This document shows positions 11,061 to 22,199 of a DNA stretch of 64,000 bases, piece after piece. Under the pieces are notes generated by a model that searched no databases, had not been told where the DNA came from, and was given only the letters and a program-made list of their open reading frames with translations. This DNA comes from Escallonia rubra (lineage: Eukaryota > Streptophyta > Magnoliopsida > Escalloniales > Escalloniaceae). Made by a program: the position numbers and the translations under genes. Each line of letters starts with the position of its first letter. The stretch's first letter is position 1. Location of the stretch: NCBI GenBank assembly GCA_033065855.1, contig JAVXUO010002897.1, positions 310,001 through 374,000 of the forward strand. The letters are read 5' to 3'.

Positions 11061-12640
11061 ATTCATCTAAATCCAAATCACCTTCAAATTGACTACCATT
11101 TTTTCTACAACAAACACCACCAAAAGGTTTCATCCGTCGATTAGCCCTAGTATCTTTGATTTGCACAGATAAATTTCAAACCAATCAAACCATTCACCGA
11201 ATCAAACCCCAATCAAACCAATGAAACTTTAAGTCGCAAGCTAGTTGGTTACTACCATAGCGGTAGTTGGACGATGTAGGTCGTGGTGGTTGTTGTTGAA
11301 CATAGGAGTTCAGAACAAACTCTCAAGTATCGAAAAATAAAAGAAAAGAGAAGAGAGAAAAAATAGAAAAAACCAACTATGCAAAATTATATCAAACAAC
11401 CCATCAGTTTTGTAAAAAAAGAAAACTCAATGAGGTTTTAGTTTTTATTTTTCTAAAACTAAAAATTAAAAACTGAAATGGGGTTCAAATACATCCTAGT
11501 GGAAGTGCAATTAGAAAGTGATAATAATTATAATAATAAAGTGGCACAAAAACTTTCTCAATCTGTTACCAAAAATACTATCCTCTTTAGAAACCTCTTA
11601 CAATTATGGCCAGATTAGTATTTATCCTTACGTGACTTTGAGACCGGACAAAGTTGGAAAATTTACGACACAGAGTAGAGGTGTTGTATCTAATTGAATC
11701 CTACATGCTACAAGCGGCCATGCCCAAGTCAGTAAAAAGCTTTGTTTGAGACTTCTTTCTCTCTCTTCTCATGGAGAAGGCTCTGTCACTGCAGATTGTA
11801 GTGTTGCAGATTGCAGTGTTGCTATTGTGCTACTGCTTTGCCTCACATGACCAAAGCTCTCTCTTCTGTCAATGCCATCTTCTACCACATCTGAAGGAGC
11901 TTTGTAGGTGTTCGTCTTCATGATCTGTTTGGTAGCTTTTTGGGTTCTTCAATGGATTAATGTGTATTCCGGAAAAAATTATTGGAGATTAAAAAAATCT
12001 ATGGATCTTGATTTGGCAGTTTTGACTGATCCGATCTTGGATAACAATTATTCATTTCCTTGGAGACTATTCTACTATTGAAAAGCTCGTGGTTGATTTA
12101 GAACTGAAGGAAGAATTAACATAAAAGAAACAACAGCTCTAATGTCACCAGGGGTACAACAGAGGATTGTGTTCGGAAATTTATCCATACGTCAGACCTC
12201 TGACTTCGAGAGGTACTAAATTTCGTAGCCAGACACGTTGTCTGACGACCATACAAGTTGGGAAATAAGCATGTGGGAACACAGCCAAATATTGTACGCT
12301 AACAAATTATTGGTCTACACATTTTAAAATCGATGGATCAAACGGGACTATACTGATAGGAAGAGGAGTTGTGAGATGCAATATATTATTTTATAATATT
12401 GTAAATGGTGGTAGATGGTCGGAAGTATTGACACTAGATTACATAATATTTTCTATTGAAAAGGCGATTACTTTAGAGATTATGCAAGTGTCATCTTATA
12501 TGCGTTTCATCCATATAGAAGATGTTTCTTCGTGCGTTGTTTGGTTGAGTTGGAAAAAAAAAGAGAAAGAAAATTGTTTTTCAATTGTTGTATTATATTA
12601 CGCTTCTAAGTGCATTGAACATGCATTAAGGACTAATATT
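11061..12640. other. Unassigned AT-rich DNA
   Basis: No gene recognised. A CT-rich stretch followed by CTCTGTCACTGCAGATTG near 11755-11830 looks like a leader plus short reading frame, but nothing identifies it. Confidence 0.4.
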
Positions 12641-13811
12641 TCGTTCACAAGTTCATTGTTTTTTTCCATCTATATCCCCATCTCTCTCTCTCAAGAAAAG
12701 AGAAAAAGCCCCCACGCCATCTCCGTGTCTCCGCCACCACTGTCGACTTACTTTGGCGAGTGGTGATGCGGTAGAATAGGTTTATGATGTTATGTGGTTC
12801 TTTTCATCTCGTGTTTTGTGTTGATTTCATCTTTATGACTGTGGTGGCTGCTATTATAGGTTGTTGTTCAATCTATGCCATTGATCGCTCTCTGCACTGG
12901 CTTCTAGCCGGAAGGCGTCCTGTAGGATTGGTCATATATGTTGGTAAGGGTTTCGATTTGGGTTGCCTCAGGTTGGTTGGGTAGCAAGGTGGAAGCTGCT
13001 GGCTAGGGTATTATGCATGGTTGGGTTATTGCTCGGTGGGATTTAGGGTTAGTGGTCGAAGAAGGGAGTTTGTGGATTTTAGGTGTGGTCGCCGAAGACA
13101 GGAATATGTGGGTTTCTGTGAATAGGTTTATTATCCTTCTATGGTTTGTATACCTCGCCCCCTAGTTGGTTCCCCCTCCCCCTATTCACAAAAAGGATGG
13201 TAGGCTTGTTACCGATGGTGGTTTGTTGAGGTGATTTGGGATGTTAGGGTGCTCTGACGGTGGGTGTTCATGGCGGTGGTTGCTCTGGTCGTGTTTTGAG
13301 GTGGTGGGTTGACTTTGGTCGTGTTAGGGTGATTCGACAGTTGAGTCTTGGGGATTTGGTGGTGATTGAGGTGGCAGGATGTGGACTGACAGCGCAGAGC
13401 GACCATGTTCCAGTCCGTTTTCAATGTCGAATGTGCTTGGTGGGAGAGGATGATGGACAGGTGTCAACCTCTGGAGCTGTATGTGGTGCAAATGAAACAT
13501 GGCGATGCACGTGGGTGAGGGCTGTCCTGGTGTTTAGGCACGTGGCTGGTATTCAGATGGCTGTGGATGACAGCTGGCTACAATTGGCTTTTCATTTAGT
13601 TATTTGCATGTGTAGTTATCTGTTTTTCTTTTCATTTTGTCTAGTTTTTGATTGATTTTTTATCTAGTTCTAGGCTTTACTTATCCTGTTTTACTTAGTA
13701 TAATCTTGTATTTACTGCAAAGAAAAATAACCATCGCATTCAGTTGTACTGCAATTTCTATCGGATGGGGATGTCATCCGATTGTTAGCTTCAATATTAA
13801 TGGTAGGTTCT

Positions 13812-13816
<5 letters not shown>
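12641..13816 (+). other. GT-rich block, possible LINE remnant
   Basis: Starts with a CT-rich, leader-like stretch, continues as about 900 bases of G/T-rich sequence full of stop codons, and ends with a T-rich 3' region and TCGGATGGGGATGTCATCCGATTG, reminiscent of plant LINE tails. No endonuclease or reverse transcriptase motif is visible, so the call is weak; it could equally be a captured transcript. Confidence 0.2.
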
Positions 13817-13883
<67 letters not shown>

Positions 13884-13884
13884 T
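13817..13884. repeat. (TA)n microsatellite, left border of fold-back element 1
   Basis: Over 60 bases of TA repeats directly abutting the terminal GGGAGCTGAT of the next element. Confidence 0.95.
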
Positions 13885-13886
13885 TG

Positions 13887-15414
13887 GGAGCTGATATGTT
13901 GATAGCACTAGCAAAATATATGAAGTTGCTAGCTCCATCTGGCCGTCCACGCGCGATTTATGGATGATCCAGATCTTTTTTTTTAAGTCCGTCCGCTATA
14001 TAATGTAGCGGATGATTTTTTGACAAAACTACCCTCCAACTTAAAAGAGTCAATCCGTTATATAATGTAGCGGACTAGTTTTCTGACATTTTTTTTCTTT
14101 CTCTCTCCTTTCTCTCATTAATGCTCTCACTTTTTTTCTCTCTCTCTCATTTTTCTCATCCGCTACATTATTATGTAGCGGACTAGTTTTCTTACATTTT
14201 TTTTCTCTCTCTCTCTCTCCTTTCATTAATGTTCTAACTTTTTTTTCTCTTTCTCTTCTTTCTCACTTGTCTCTTTCTCTCACCACTTTTTTATTCTCTC
14301 TCGTCCTCGTCCTCTTTCTCTTTCTTTCTCTCTCTATCTCCTTTCATTAATGTTTGCCTATACTGGGTTTATAGACCAATTTACAGAAGTGTGAGCTTCT
14401 TCCGGCTGGGAATGCTTTACATAAGTGTGAGCTGCTTCCGGCTGGGAATGCTGACGATTAAAATTTCAGGAGGCGTTGCCTTTTAAGGTCCATTCTCTTC
14501 CGAATCCTTAACTAGATAGAACTAAGAATTGCTCCCATACTTTGAGGATTTGACCATCCTTTATAGAACAAATCTTGATAGCGAGTCCGAATGAGTCTGG
14601 ATAATCATTAGAACAAACCCACACCATCGCAAAGTCACAGTCACTCGTAAAGCATTGAGTCTGAGCACGCACAAGCCACAAGCCAAAAAAATTGGAAAAT
14701 CGAACCATTGTCCAGTTCACACAAGGAGCCTTAAACATAGGCTTTGATGTAGGACCTGCTCGGATTGAAGAATTCAGAATCACAGGACCCAATCTCAGAA
14801 GAAATAGCTGATCCTTCGTAGGAAGAATTTATTACCCAAAAAAAAAAGATGCCAACTGATCAGTACATTGAACGATGTCAACCTTTTTGCTAGTGAGCTC
14901 ACCAGGGCCTCGCCAGAAGTCATTAATCTGCGTAGCAGAGAGAAAGAGACAGAAAAAAGTGGTGAGAGAGAGAGAGAGAGGAAAGGAGGGGAGAGGAGGA
15001 CGAGAGAGAAGAAAAAAGTGGTGAGAGAAAGAGACAAGTGAGAAAGAAGAGAAAGGAGAGAGAAAGAGAAAAAAAGTCAAAACATTAATGAAAGGAGAGA
15101 GAGAGAGAGAGAAATTGTAAGAAAATTGGTCCGCTACATAATGTAGCGGATGAGAGAAATGAGAGAGAGAGAAAAAAAGCCAGAGCATTAATGAGAAAAT
15201 GAGAGAGAAAAAGAAAAAAAAATGTCAGAAAACTAGTCCGCTATATTATGTAGCGGATGGGTTCTTTTTAAGTTGGAGGGTATTTTTGTCAAAAAATCGT
15301 CCCTACATAATATAGTGGACTGACTTAAAAAAATGTAAAAAAAAGATCTGCACCGTCCACAGATCGCCCTAGCAACTTCGTCTATTTTGCTAGCGCTATC
15401 AAGGGATCAGCTCC
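13887..15414. mobile_element. Fold-back element 1 with about 450-bp terminal inverted repeats
   Basis: Left end GGAGCTGATATGTTGATAGC and right end (reverse complement) GGAGCTGATCCCTTGATAGC start inverted repeats that can be followed for about 450 bases (13887-14330 against 14960-15414). Each arm holds a subterminal hairpin CTAGCAA...TTGCTAG, repeated palindromes of the type CCGCTACATAATGTAGCGG (14003, 14049, 14160, 15131, 15238) and CT/GA-rich filler. The 600-base centre is not palindromic and has a 37-base tandem duplication (AGTGTGAGCT.CTTCCGGCTG at 14389 and 14426). It also has a 94-codon minus-strand frame (14508-14792) that I do not recognise, perhaps captured host DNA. TA microsatellites lie on both sides. 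No transposase. Confidence 0.75.
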
Positions 15415-15415
15415 A

Positions 15416-15417
<2 letters not shown>

Positions 15418-15457
<40 letters not shown>
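15418..15457. repeat. (TA)n microsatellite between fold-back elements 1 and 2
   Basis: Forty bases of TA repeat. It serves as right border of element 1 and left border of element 2. Confidence 0.95.
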
Positions 15458-15460
<3 letters not shown>

Positions 15461-15804
15461 GATCTGTTGCACGCCCTGACAGCTTAAGGTAAGTTGTCAG
15501 CGCCATCTGGTCATCCATCCATTGCGTAGGGACGGACTATATCTATTTTTTTTAAAGTAAATTCCGTCGTCTCCCACATAATGTAGCGGATGGTGAAATT
15601 TATAATACTGTCCCCCCCCCCCCCCCAATTTGCCTGTAAATTCCTTCAACTCATTAAATACCGTCAATTGACAAAATCACCATTGGCTAGATAATGTACC
15701 GATTATTTTTTTTTAAAGTTAGATCTGGTCAGTCCATGCCTTATGGATGGATGGCCAGATCGCACTGACAACTTACTTAAGTTGTCAGCACATATATGTA
15801 GGGA
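15458..15804. mobile_element. Fold-back element 2 (short MITE, same family)
   Basis: Inverted arms CTGACAGCTTAAGGTAAG.. (from 15476) and, reverse-complemented from 15788, CTGACAACTTAAGTAAG... Both continue TTGTCAG-GC-ATCTGG-CATCCATCC. Each arm contains its own palindrome (CTGACAACTTAAG.TTGTCAG). The centre keeps ACATAATGTAGCGGATGG, linking it to element 1. A 16-base C run sits at about 15611. No coding capacity. Confidence 0.65.
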
Positions 15805-16059
15805 GCCGATCCCTGTCTACCGATAATTTCTCCACCACATATCTAGTCATCCATGTGTACTCATGGATGGCCCAGATTTATCTTTTTTTCTGTCCAAAGT
15901 GCTAACCGCCACTCTTATGGGCGGTTAGGATAAAAGCCAGAATTGTCTTTTGCAGTGTAAAATCCACTAACATCTATAAAGAGTGGAGGTTAATGACCGC
16001 CACTCTTTGTGGAGGTTAGTAGCCCACCATTTAATGCTAACCTCTACAAAGAGTGGACG

Positions 16060-16061
<2 letters not shown>
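15805..16061. mobile_element. Fold-back element 3 (partial, related)
   Basis: Opens GGAGCCGATCCC (compare GGAGCTGATCCC in element 1), has CATCCATGTGTACTCATGGATGG, then a perfect hairpin CTAACCGCC-ACTCTTATG-GGCGGTTAG near 15904-15930. Three alternating-orientation copies of a 28-base unit around CCACTCTTTGTGGAGGTTAG follow at 15963, 15990 and 16036. A TA microsatellite follows directly. Confidence 0.5.

Positions 16062-16112
<51 letters not shown>
16062..16112. repeat. (TA)n microsatellite, right border of the fold-back cluster
   Basis: Fifty bases of TA repeat directly following element 3. Confidence 0.95.
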
Positions 16113-16116
<4 letters not shown>

Positions 16117-16769
16117 TCTCTAAATACTACGTACAATAGTCAAACAATTTTCAATCTCGGTCCTCTTATTGCGAGTATTTTTGTTTATTATGTGGTTTAG
16201 ATTCTTAATAGTATTTGAATCGAGAAAACATAAATCGTGGCGATATTCGATGTCCTGGCACTCGCCCTGAATTTTTTGTGTATTGTTTATTGGTACCTTA
16301 TGGGGCTAAACTTGTGAGCTACTTGTTGGGCCCTAAGTGGCACTATGAGATTTGAACCTCTAGACGAGGTTACAACTTTTATTTTTTTTCCTTTATAAGC
16401 AGATTCTCAAATAAGCAGATTAATTCCTAAATTGGTACATCACTGTTATAGGCTGTCATTACCTTAGCATTTGTTCCCATAGGCAAATCAGTATCACTTT
16501 ATTTTATTATTGGTTGTTGCAGTAATTGATATCATCAGGTCAGCTCGTAAGTCAATTGAGACAATCCCTTCCCATTGATCTTAAGGGCACCCTCACACCG
16601 GTCTGATGCATTTAGAAAGATAAAAATTTCTTGCATGCTGGCCAAAAGATCTACACTCACAAAAACATAACGGGAAGAAAATATCTACGATTATTAACGA
16701 AAATATTAAAAATTTTAAATAATGACCATGACTATTTTTCTTTAATTTTAAAGTTCGCATATTATCTAG
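16113..16769. other. No recognisable gene
   Basis: Ordinary AT-rich intergenic DNA. Nothing supported in either strand. Confidence 0.5.
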
Positions 16770-17203
16770 GTCTATTTGGAGAACTAATTTCTATTTTTTG
16801 TCACTATTTAATTTTTTATTTGGCTTGAGATTTTATTTTTATCTTCAACATCAAATGGTCCGAGTCAACTCCACTTTTTTTTTCTTCAAAAAAACGAATA
16901 CATATTTTTTCTTTGTCACAGTTTCCGGTTATTATAAATAATTACTGAAAAGAGTTTTCAGTTTTTGTGTTGAGTAGAATTCAAGTTATTGCTGATAAAT
17001 TCGACGCATGTCTTCATCCACTGCACCGATTTAAATTATTTTTGATAAAGTAAGCGCATTTCTTCATCTGAGAAAAAAGTCAGGCCAGGGGTTGGAAGGT
17101 CGAACTCGTTATCTTGTTGATAATCTAATGTAACGTATGCTTGCTTATTCTAGTCCCTTCAACCATTCACATTTTCTTGACTTAGTCCGTGAATTTTTAA
17201 TTT
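16770..17203 (+). repeat. Direct repeat copy 1
   Basis: Shares GGAGAACTAATTTCTA, ATTTAATTTTTTATTTGG, GTCCGA.TCAACTCCAC, CGCATGTCTTCATCCA and AACCATTCACATTTTC in the same order with 18976-19398. A diverged duplication about 2.2 kb apart. Confidence 0.7.
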
Positions 17204-17415
17204 TGCTTTTGAGTACTTGAAGTCTTCATTTTTTGTACATTGGTCACGTTGTAACCTTTAAGCTTAGAGTTTGAGAGATGAGCAATTCTTCCATTTCTTT
17301 TCCATTTTCATCGAGAATAGTATAAGTAAACAAGAGTTTTTCTTATTATTTACAAGCGTAGGCACGCTACTTTTTCGAATAGCCCGAATAATGCATTAAT
17401 TTTTTATACAACCAT

Positions 17416-17420
<5 letters not shown>

Positions 17421-17466
<46 letters not shown>
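17421..17466. repeat. (AT)n microsatellite
   Basis: Forty-six bases of AT repeat. Confidence 0.95.
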
Positions 17467-17469
<3 letters not shown>

Positions 17470-17588
17470 AGTCTAACTCTTAATTGCGCTCAAACCAAGC
17501 TTGACTAAGTTAACCAAAGCATGCTCAACTTCAGACTCGACTAACTTCGCTACCTTTTCAAAAGTAGCGTCTAAAAAGACTATAAGAG

Positions 17589-18041
17589 GGTGTTTGGATA
17601 AAGAATTTCAAGGTACCTTGTATTTCAAAATACATTCATTTTTAAATTCGTTGATTTACAAATTTATGGAATTACAAATTTAATATTTGGGTGATTTTAT
17701 AGATTGAATATTTTATATGTGAATTTACATTTGAAAATTTGTACCTAAATAATTTGATAGTGTATGGGTATGAATTAATGAAAGAGAGTTTTTCTTCTTT
17801 TTTTTATGCAAGAAGCTACCTAAAATTATGGAGACTCTTTTTGTAGAAGGAATTTGACAAATAACTAGTCTGGACTAGTTCTTTGTAGAGTGGATTTTAG
17901 CACACCAAATTCCTTTTCTAAATCCCTCCTAACATTTTGTAAATTCATCTTATCAATATCCAAACAAATAATTTTATACAATGTATTTCAAAATTCTCTA
18001 TAGAAGTGAAATTTACAGTTCAATTACTTCATCCAAACATC
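17589..18041. mobile_element. MITE with GGTGTTTGGATAAAG ends
   Basis: About 450 bases, AT-rich, non-coding, with inverted ends GGTGTTTGGATAAAG and GATGTTTGGATGAAG (reverse complement of the right end). Subterminal parts also pair loosely (GTATTTCAAAATACATT against AATGTATTTCAAAATTC). The superfamily (hAT or PIF/Harbinger) cannot be fixed because the target duplication is unclear. It lies between the two direct-repeat copies. Confidence 0.5.
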
Positions 18042-18223
18042 AAGAAGTTGTAACATAAATTGAGTACAGAGTAAAGCTGGAATAAAGAGAGTGTCAATTT
18101 TGCCATTTGAACTTCAACCAATCAAATGAATTTCTCAATTCTCTATCTTTCAAGTCAATATGTTCCACTTGAAATTCCATTAATAGATTTCCAATTCCAT
18201 TACTCCCTAAGATTTTGACAAAA

Positions 18224-18227
<4 letters not shown>

Positions 18228-18263
<36 letters not shown>
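18228..18263. repeat. (CT)n microsatellite
   Basis: Thirty-six bases of CT repeat. Confidence 0.95.
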
Positions 18264-18270
<7 letters not shown>

Positions 18271-18975
18271 AATTTATATCCCTTTTGTCATTATTGTTAA
18301 CAAGCCACCGTGGCACACTCGATGTACGAAAATGAAATTAATAGTACAAAATTTGTTATAAAAAAAAAATCGAAGATCACGTATAAGTGTTTATTGTCAT
18401 ATTAAGTAAAATGAATCTTAAATAATAGAAAAATAAGTTAGTCATACGTGTCCAAAAATAAGTTAGTAAAATATTATTATCGTATTAAACTTGGCTTTTG
18501 ATTTTTTTTAACTATATTTTCTGATGATTTTTAACTTGTGAAGACTAAAAATATTTTATAGGTAGTTACTTATCAATTAAGATTTTTATTTTGTGTCACT
18601 TTTTAAAAAAATTCTTGAAATGCCACTTGTCACCATTGTAGGTAGGTAGTTATGTAACACCAAATATGTATTTTACGATTTTACCCTTATTTTGAACACG
18701 TGTCGTCACCAGAATCACTTTCAGTGTAACACTAAAAGGGTATTACACCAAAAATAAGAAAAGTGTTTTCATTATAAGTAGTATAGATAGATAGATAATA
18801 AATACACTCCTTCAGCGACAAATGAAAGATTTTAGGTACCAAGTTCACATTCATCTTTGCAACAGTATTGCGCTAACTGCATAGAATCTTGATCCCGTGG
18901 CAAAGATAAGCTAAACAAGCGTGCCTATAAACCCTGTTAACTGCAAAAAATAATTTTCAAACTGAGATGGCTCTA
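18264..18975. other. No recognisable gene
   Basis: AT-rich intergenic DNA between the CT repeat and direct repeat copy 2. Confidence 0.5.
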
Positions 18976-19398
18976 ATTCTATTTCGAGAACTAATTTCTA
19001 GAATTACTTCTTTGTCACTATTTAATTTTTTATTTGGTCTCGAATTTTATTTCTATTTTCTACACCGGATGGTCCGACTCAACTCCACTTTTTTTAAAAG
19101 CCATTACATCTTTCTCTTAGTCTGAATCTCCAATTGTACATACCTGTTAAAAAAATCTCCCTCTTTTATGTTAAATCCAATTCAAATTATTGTTCATAAA
19201 TTCAACGCATGTCTTCATCCAATGCACTGATTTAAATTATCGATGATAAAGTAAGCGCATGTCTTCATCAAAGAAAATGTCTTGCCGGAGGTTGGAAGGT
19301 TGAACTTGCTGTCTCGTTCTGAATTTAACGTAATGTATTCTACCCTTATCTTAGTTCTTTGAACCATTCACATTTTCCTAATTTAGTCCATAAATTTA
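18976..19398 (+). repeat. Direct repeat copy 2
   Basis: Second copy of the 16770-17203 repeat, with numerous substitutions and small gaps. No primer site or polypurine tract is evident beside either copy, so LTR identity is unproven. Confidence 0.7.
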
Positions 19399-19653
19399 TC
19401 AAACTATCCTCATATTTAAAAAAAAAAGGACATAATGATTATGAAATAATTATTTTTCTCATAATCAGGTTTAACATTCTAATTTACCATACTATCCTCA
19501 TATTTTCAGAAAAGGACATCCTACACCCTTTAACTAATTATTAGGTATGACTAGTTTTTGTATGATAAACACTTAATTATGTGAGATTGTGAGTGCTTTT
19601 AATTTAGAATGAGAAGTAACAACTTTTGAATATGTTAGAAGTAACACTTAATT

Positions 19654-21158
19654 CCAAATCAGCGTTAGATCAATCGGTCGTATGTTTATAAGAAAGAATC
19701 CCTTCAATTATTGACTTATCAATGGATTTGTTGGAACTTATTTCGTAAAGGTTGGTTTTTATTGTAAATCCGAGATTTCATGGCCTCGATTTATCTAAGC
19801 CCAGTGGATTATGTCTGTTGATAATCAGTTTTTATGGATCAGATTCTCTGTACGTGTATTTCTTACTCTGGGATTACCTGTTCGTCGGCGGCACGACACA
19901 CCTTTTCTGAATTCTTTAAAGATCCCATCAGCTCTTTCTTTGGATGGTGAAGTATGTGTGATTTGAGCATATGCTACCGTCACATGATTCTATTTACACG
20001 AAACTGACTCATCATGTACTCATCATATTTACTCATTTCATATCATGATAGCCAACCCTTTTTCTTTTCTAGCTGTTCAACACATTGAGCCATCGAAGAC
20101 TTTGTGGTTTTCATGGGTTCCACCTGCGTGTATAAAATTTCTAACACGCCATTCTTTTGAGAATTTCTCTTCTTTCATCAAGCATTTGGACTTTTGGAAC
20201 TTTCATGAATATAAAATCCGCCCAGAGTTGATTTCTTATGGATTTATTTTTTGTCCGACACGTTAAATTGATTCATTTACCCTGGTGACATGTCCTATTC
20301 TTGTACTTCCGCCATCTATTTCTTTTCCACCATTTCTGTTTCCGGCGCATTCCATTGTATGGCTTATGAGTGGCATTCATTAGCGTGAGCTGTTGGCTGC
20401 TAAATATAAGGAACTTGTGAATCCTATTTAGTTAACGTGTTGATGTCTTTTGTCTTTCTTATTTGTTGGCTATAATTAAATACATATTCTGGTGAGTCGT
20501 ATCACAGTATATGTAAATTTTTTGTTTTCTGACTTACTCACGTGGATTGGAACGTGGACTAGCTCATTGTGATGAGTTAGAGATTGCGATCTTATTTTTC
20601 TGAACCTGGTTTCACTTTGTCAGTGATGTCATGGGTGACCTTATTCTGAATGCCTCTCTAGTGTCTGTTTCTGTACAAAAATATATTTTGGCTTTTTGAA
20701 ATTCTTTTGTCTGTTCCGTTAAAAATTTTGCATGTCCGTAATTTTGTGTTCTCGGACATTTTTGTATTCCTTTTGGCTGGTCCGTTGAGCGACCTTACTG
20801 GACATTTGTCTCACTCCCTTATTATTTTCCTTTCAGGTGATCAGTAGGTAGAACTGAATAATGGGGATAGTTGCGTGACTGAGAGCTAGCTGTTATAATT
20901 TCAGAGCAAATTTGATTATTTTTAGGAATTATAGTATGGGAACTTAGTTGGGTTTAGATGTTTAATTTGAAACTCCGTTAATTTAGGAGTAAACTGTGGA
21001 CTAAATTACTGTCTTGGGCCTATTCGACTTTAAATTATGTAATTTGGAGACTTATTATCTAGATGCTCTGAATGACCACTAGGGATATTTTTTGACATTT
21101 TAAGGTTTTCTGAGTTTATTTATTTGATATTAACGCTCCGAAAATTCGGGGCGTTGCA
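19654..21158 (+). repeat. Left LTR of the gypsy element (5'-truncated)
   Basis: Starts where homology to the right LTR begins (CCAAATCAGC) and ends CCGAAAATTCGGGGCGTTGCA directly before the primer site. The first 400 bases or so expected from the right LTR are absent. Confidence 0.75.
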
Positions 21159-21160
21159 AT

Positions 21161-21171
21161 TGGTATCAAAG
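21161..21171 (+). other. Primer-binding site of the gypsy element
   Basis: TGGTATCAAAG, two bases after the LTR end. It differs slightly from the canonical TGGTATCAGAGC complementary to initiator methionine tRNA. Confidence 0.75.
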
Positions 21172-21329
21172 TTATACCTGATTTAAAGTCCTGTAGACTC
21201 ATGCTTAGGATCGGATAAGTTGTAAGATGGCTAGGTTGGGTACAGTTAAGAATATTGTTATACTCAGTATTCGATTATGGGATAGTTAAGTTAGTATTGA
21301 GGAACCTTAAGCTCTACAATTATGATAGA

Positions 21330-21764
21330 GACCTTCGTTGAGATCTAGTTCCTTCCGACAGTCATGAATTTAGTGTGATTTTCGATATAGATCAGTTAGC
21401 ATCTTACCATGCTTTGGTGGATTGCTTTGACAAGCGAGTCTGCTTCAGATTACCTGATTAGTTGAGTTTGAGTTTTGACGATTCAAAGAGACTTTGCACT
21501 TAGTATTATGAGTTAAGAAGATCACTATTTGTTACAAGTATCCATTACGGTGCACTCGTGATTTGTTTAACCAACTTGAAGAAGTAAGATTTTTCTCTAA
21601 GATAGATTTAGTTTTTGGATACCATCAATTGAAAGTTTTTGTAGTGGATATGCCAAGCACTGTGTTCAGGACTCGTTAGAGTCACTATGAGTTCTTCGCT
21701 TTGCCATTCGAGTTGACTAATGACCCCTCAACTTTTATGGATAACATAAATAATGTATTCAAGA
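21330..21764 (+). pseudogene. Gypsy pol remnant, protease tail and reverse transcriptase N-terminal half
   Basis: IDQLASYHALVDCF (about 21390) is the post-protease motif of chromovirus Pol. Then come NQLEEVRFFSKIDLVFGYHQ (about 21570; usual form 'F.KIDL..GYHQ') and FALPFELTNDPSTFMDNINN (about 21690; usual form 'PFGLTNAP..F...MN'). Stops and missing segments show decay: the part of RT normally between the protease and the F.KIDL motif is shortened. The frame runs into the CACTA A insertion point at 21764 and continues at 47163 in the right phase if the element and one AGA copy are ignored. Confidence 0.85.
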
Positions 21765-21774
21765 CACTACAAGA

Positions 21775-22080
21775 AATAAGACTTTTAACGACGGGAAAAT
21801 CTGTCGCTAAAAGCTTCAAATCCGTCGCTAAAACTTTTAGCGAGGATATACTGTCGCTAAAAGTCCCTCGTATAAAACTCCGTTATTAAAAGTTTTGCGA
21901 CGGAATTTTAAAATTTGTTGTCTAATATTAAACTTTTTGCGACGGATTTATTTATAAATTAGCGACGAAGTTTCCGTCGCTAATTCTATTTTACGTATTT
22001 TAATTTATTTTCTTTTTTGTGAAATTAGCGACGAAATATTCTGTTGCTAAAAGTCATTTTTTAAAAATATTTTTTTATTT
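21775..22080. repeat. Subterminal repeats of CACTA A, left end
   Basis: Many copies in both orientations of a unit around TTAGCGACGGA / TCCGTCGCTAA. In En/Spm such subterminal motifs are the binding sites of the TNPA protein needed for excision. Confidence 0.85.
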
Positions 22081-22199
22081 TTCTAATGCCCAATCCTGTA
22101 ATAAAAAAATTCAACCCTAAAAAACAACTCATAATCCTCATGACACAAACAACTATATATAATCAACTTTAAAAAATATTTATTATAAAAAAAACTCGT

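Noticed and set aside
10803-11066. Tryptophan/glycine-rich minus-strand ORFs
   Set aside because: Low-complexity CCACCA DNA; no domain.
13652-13967. Plus-strand ORFs made of YIYIYI
   Set aside because: They are translations of the TA microsatellite.
14795-15188. Minus-strand ORFs rich in LSLSLSP/FFS
   Set aside because: They translate the GA/CT-rich arm of fold-back element 1.
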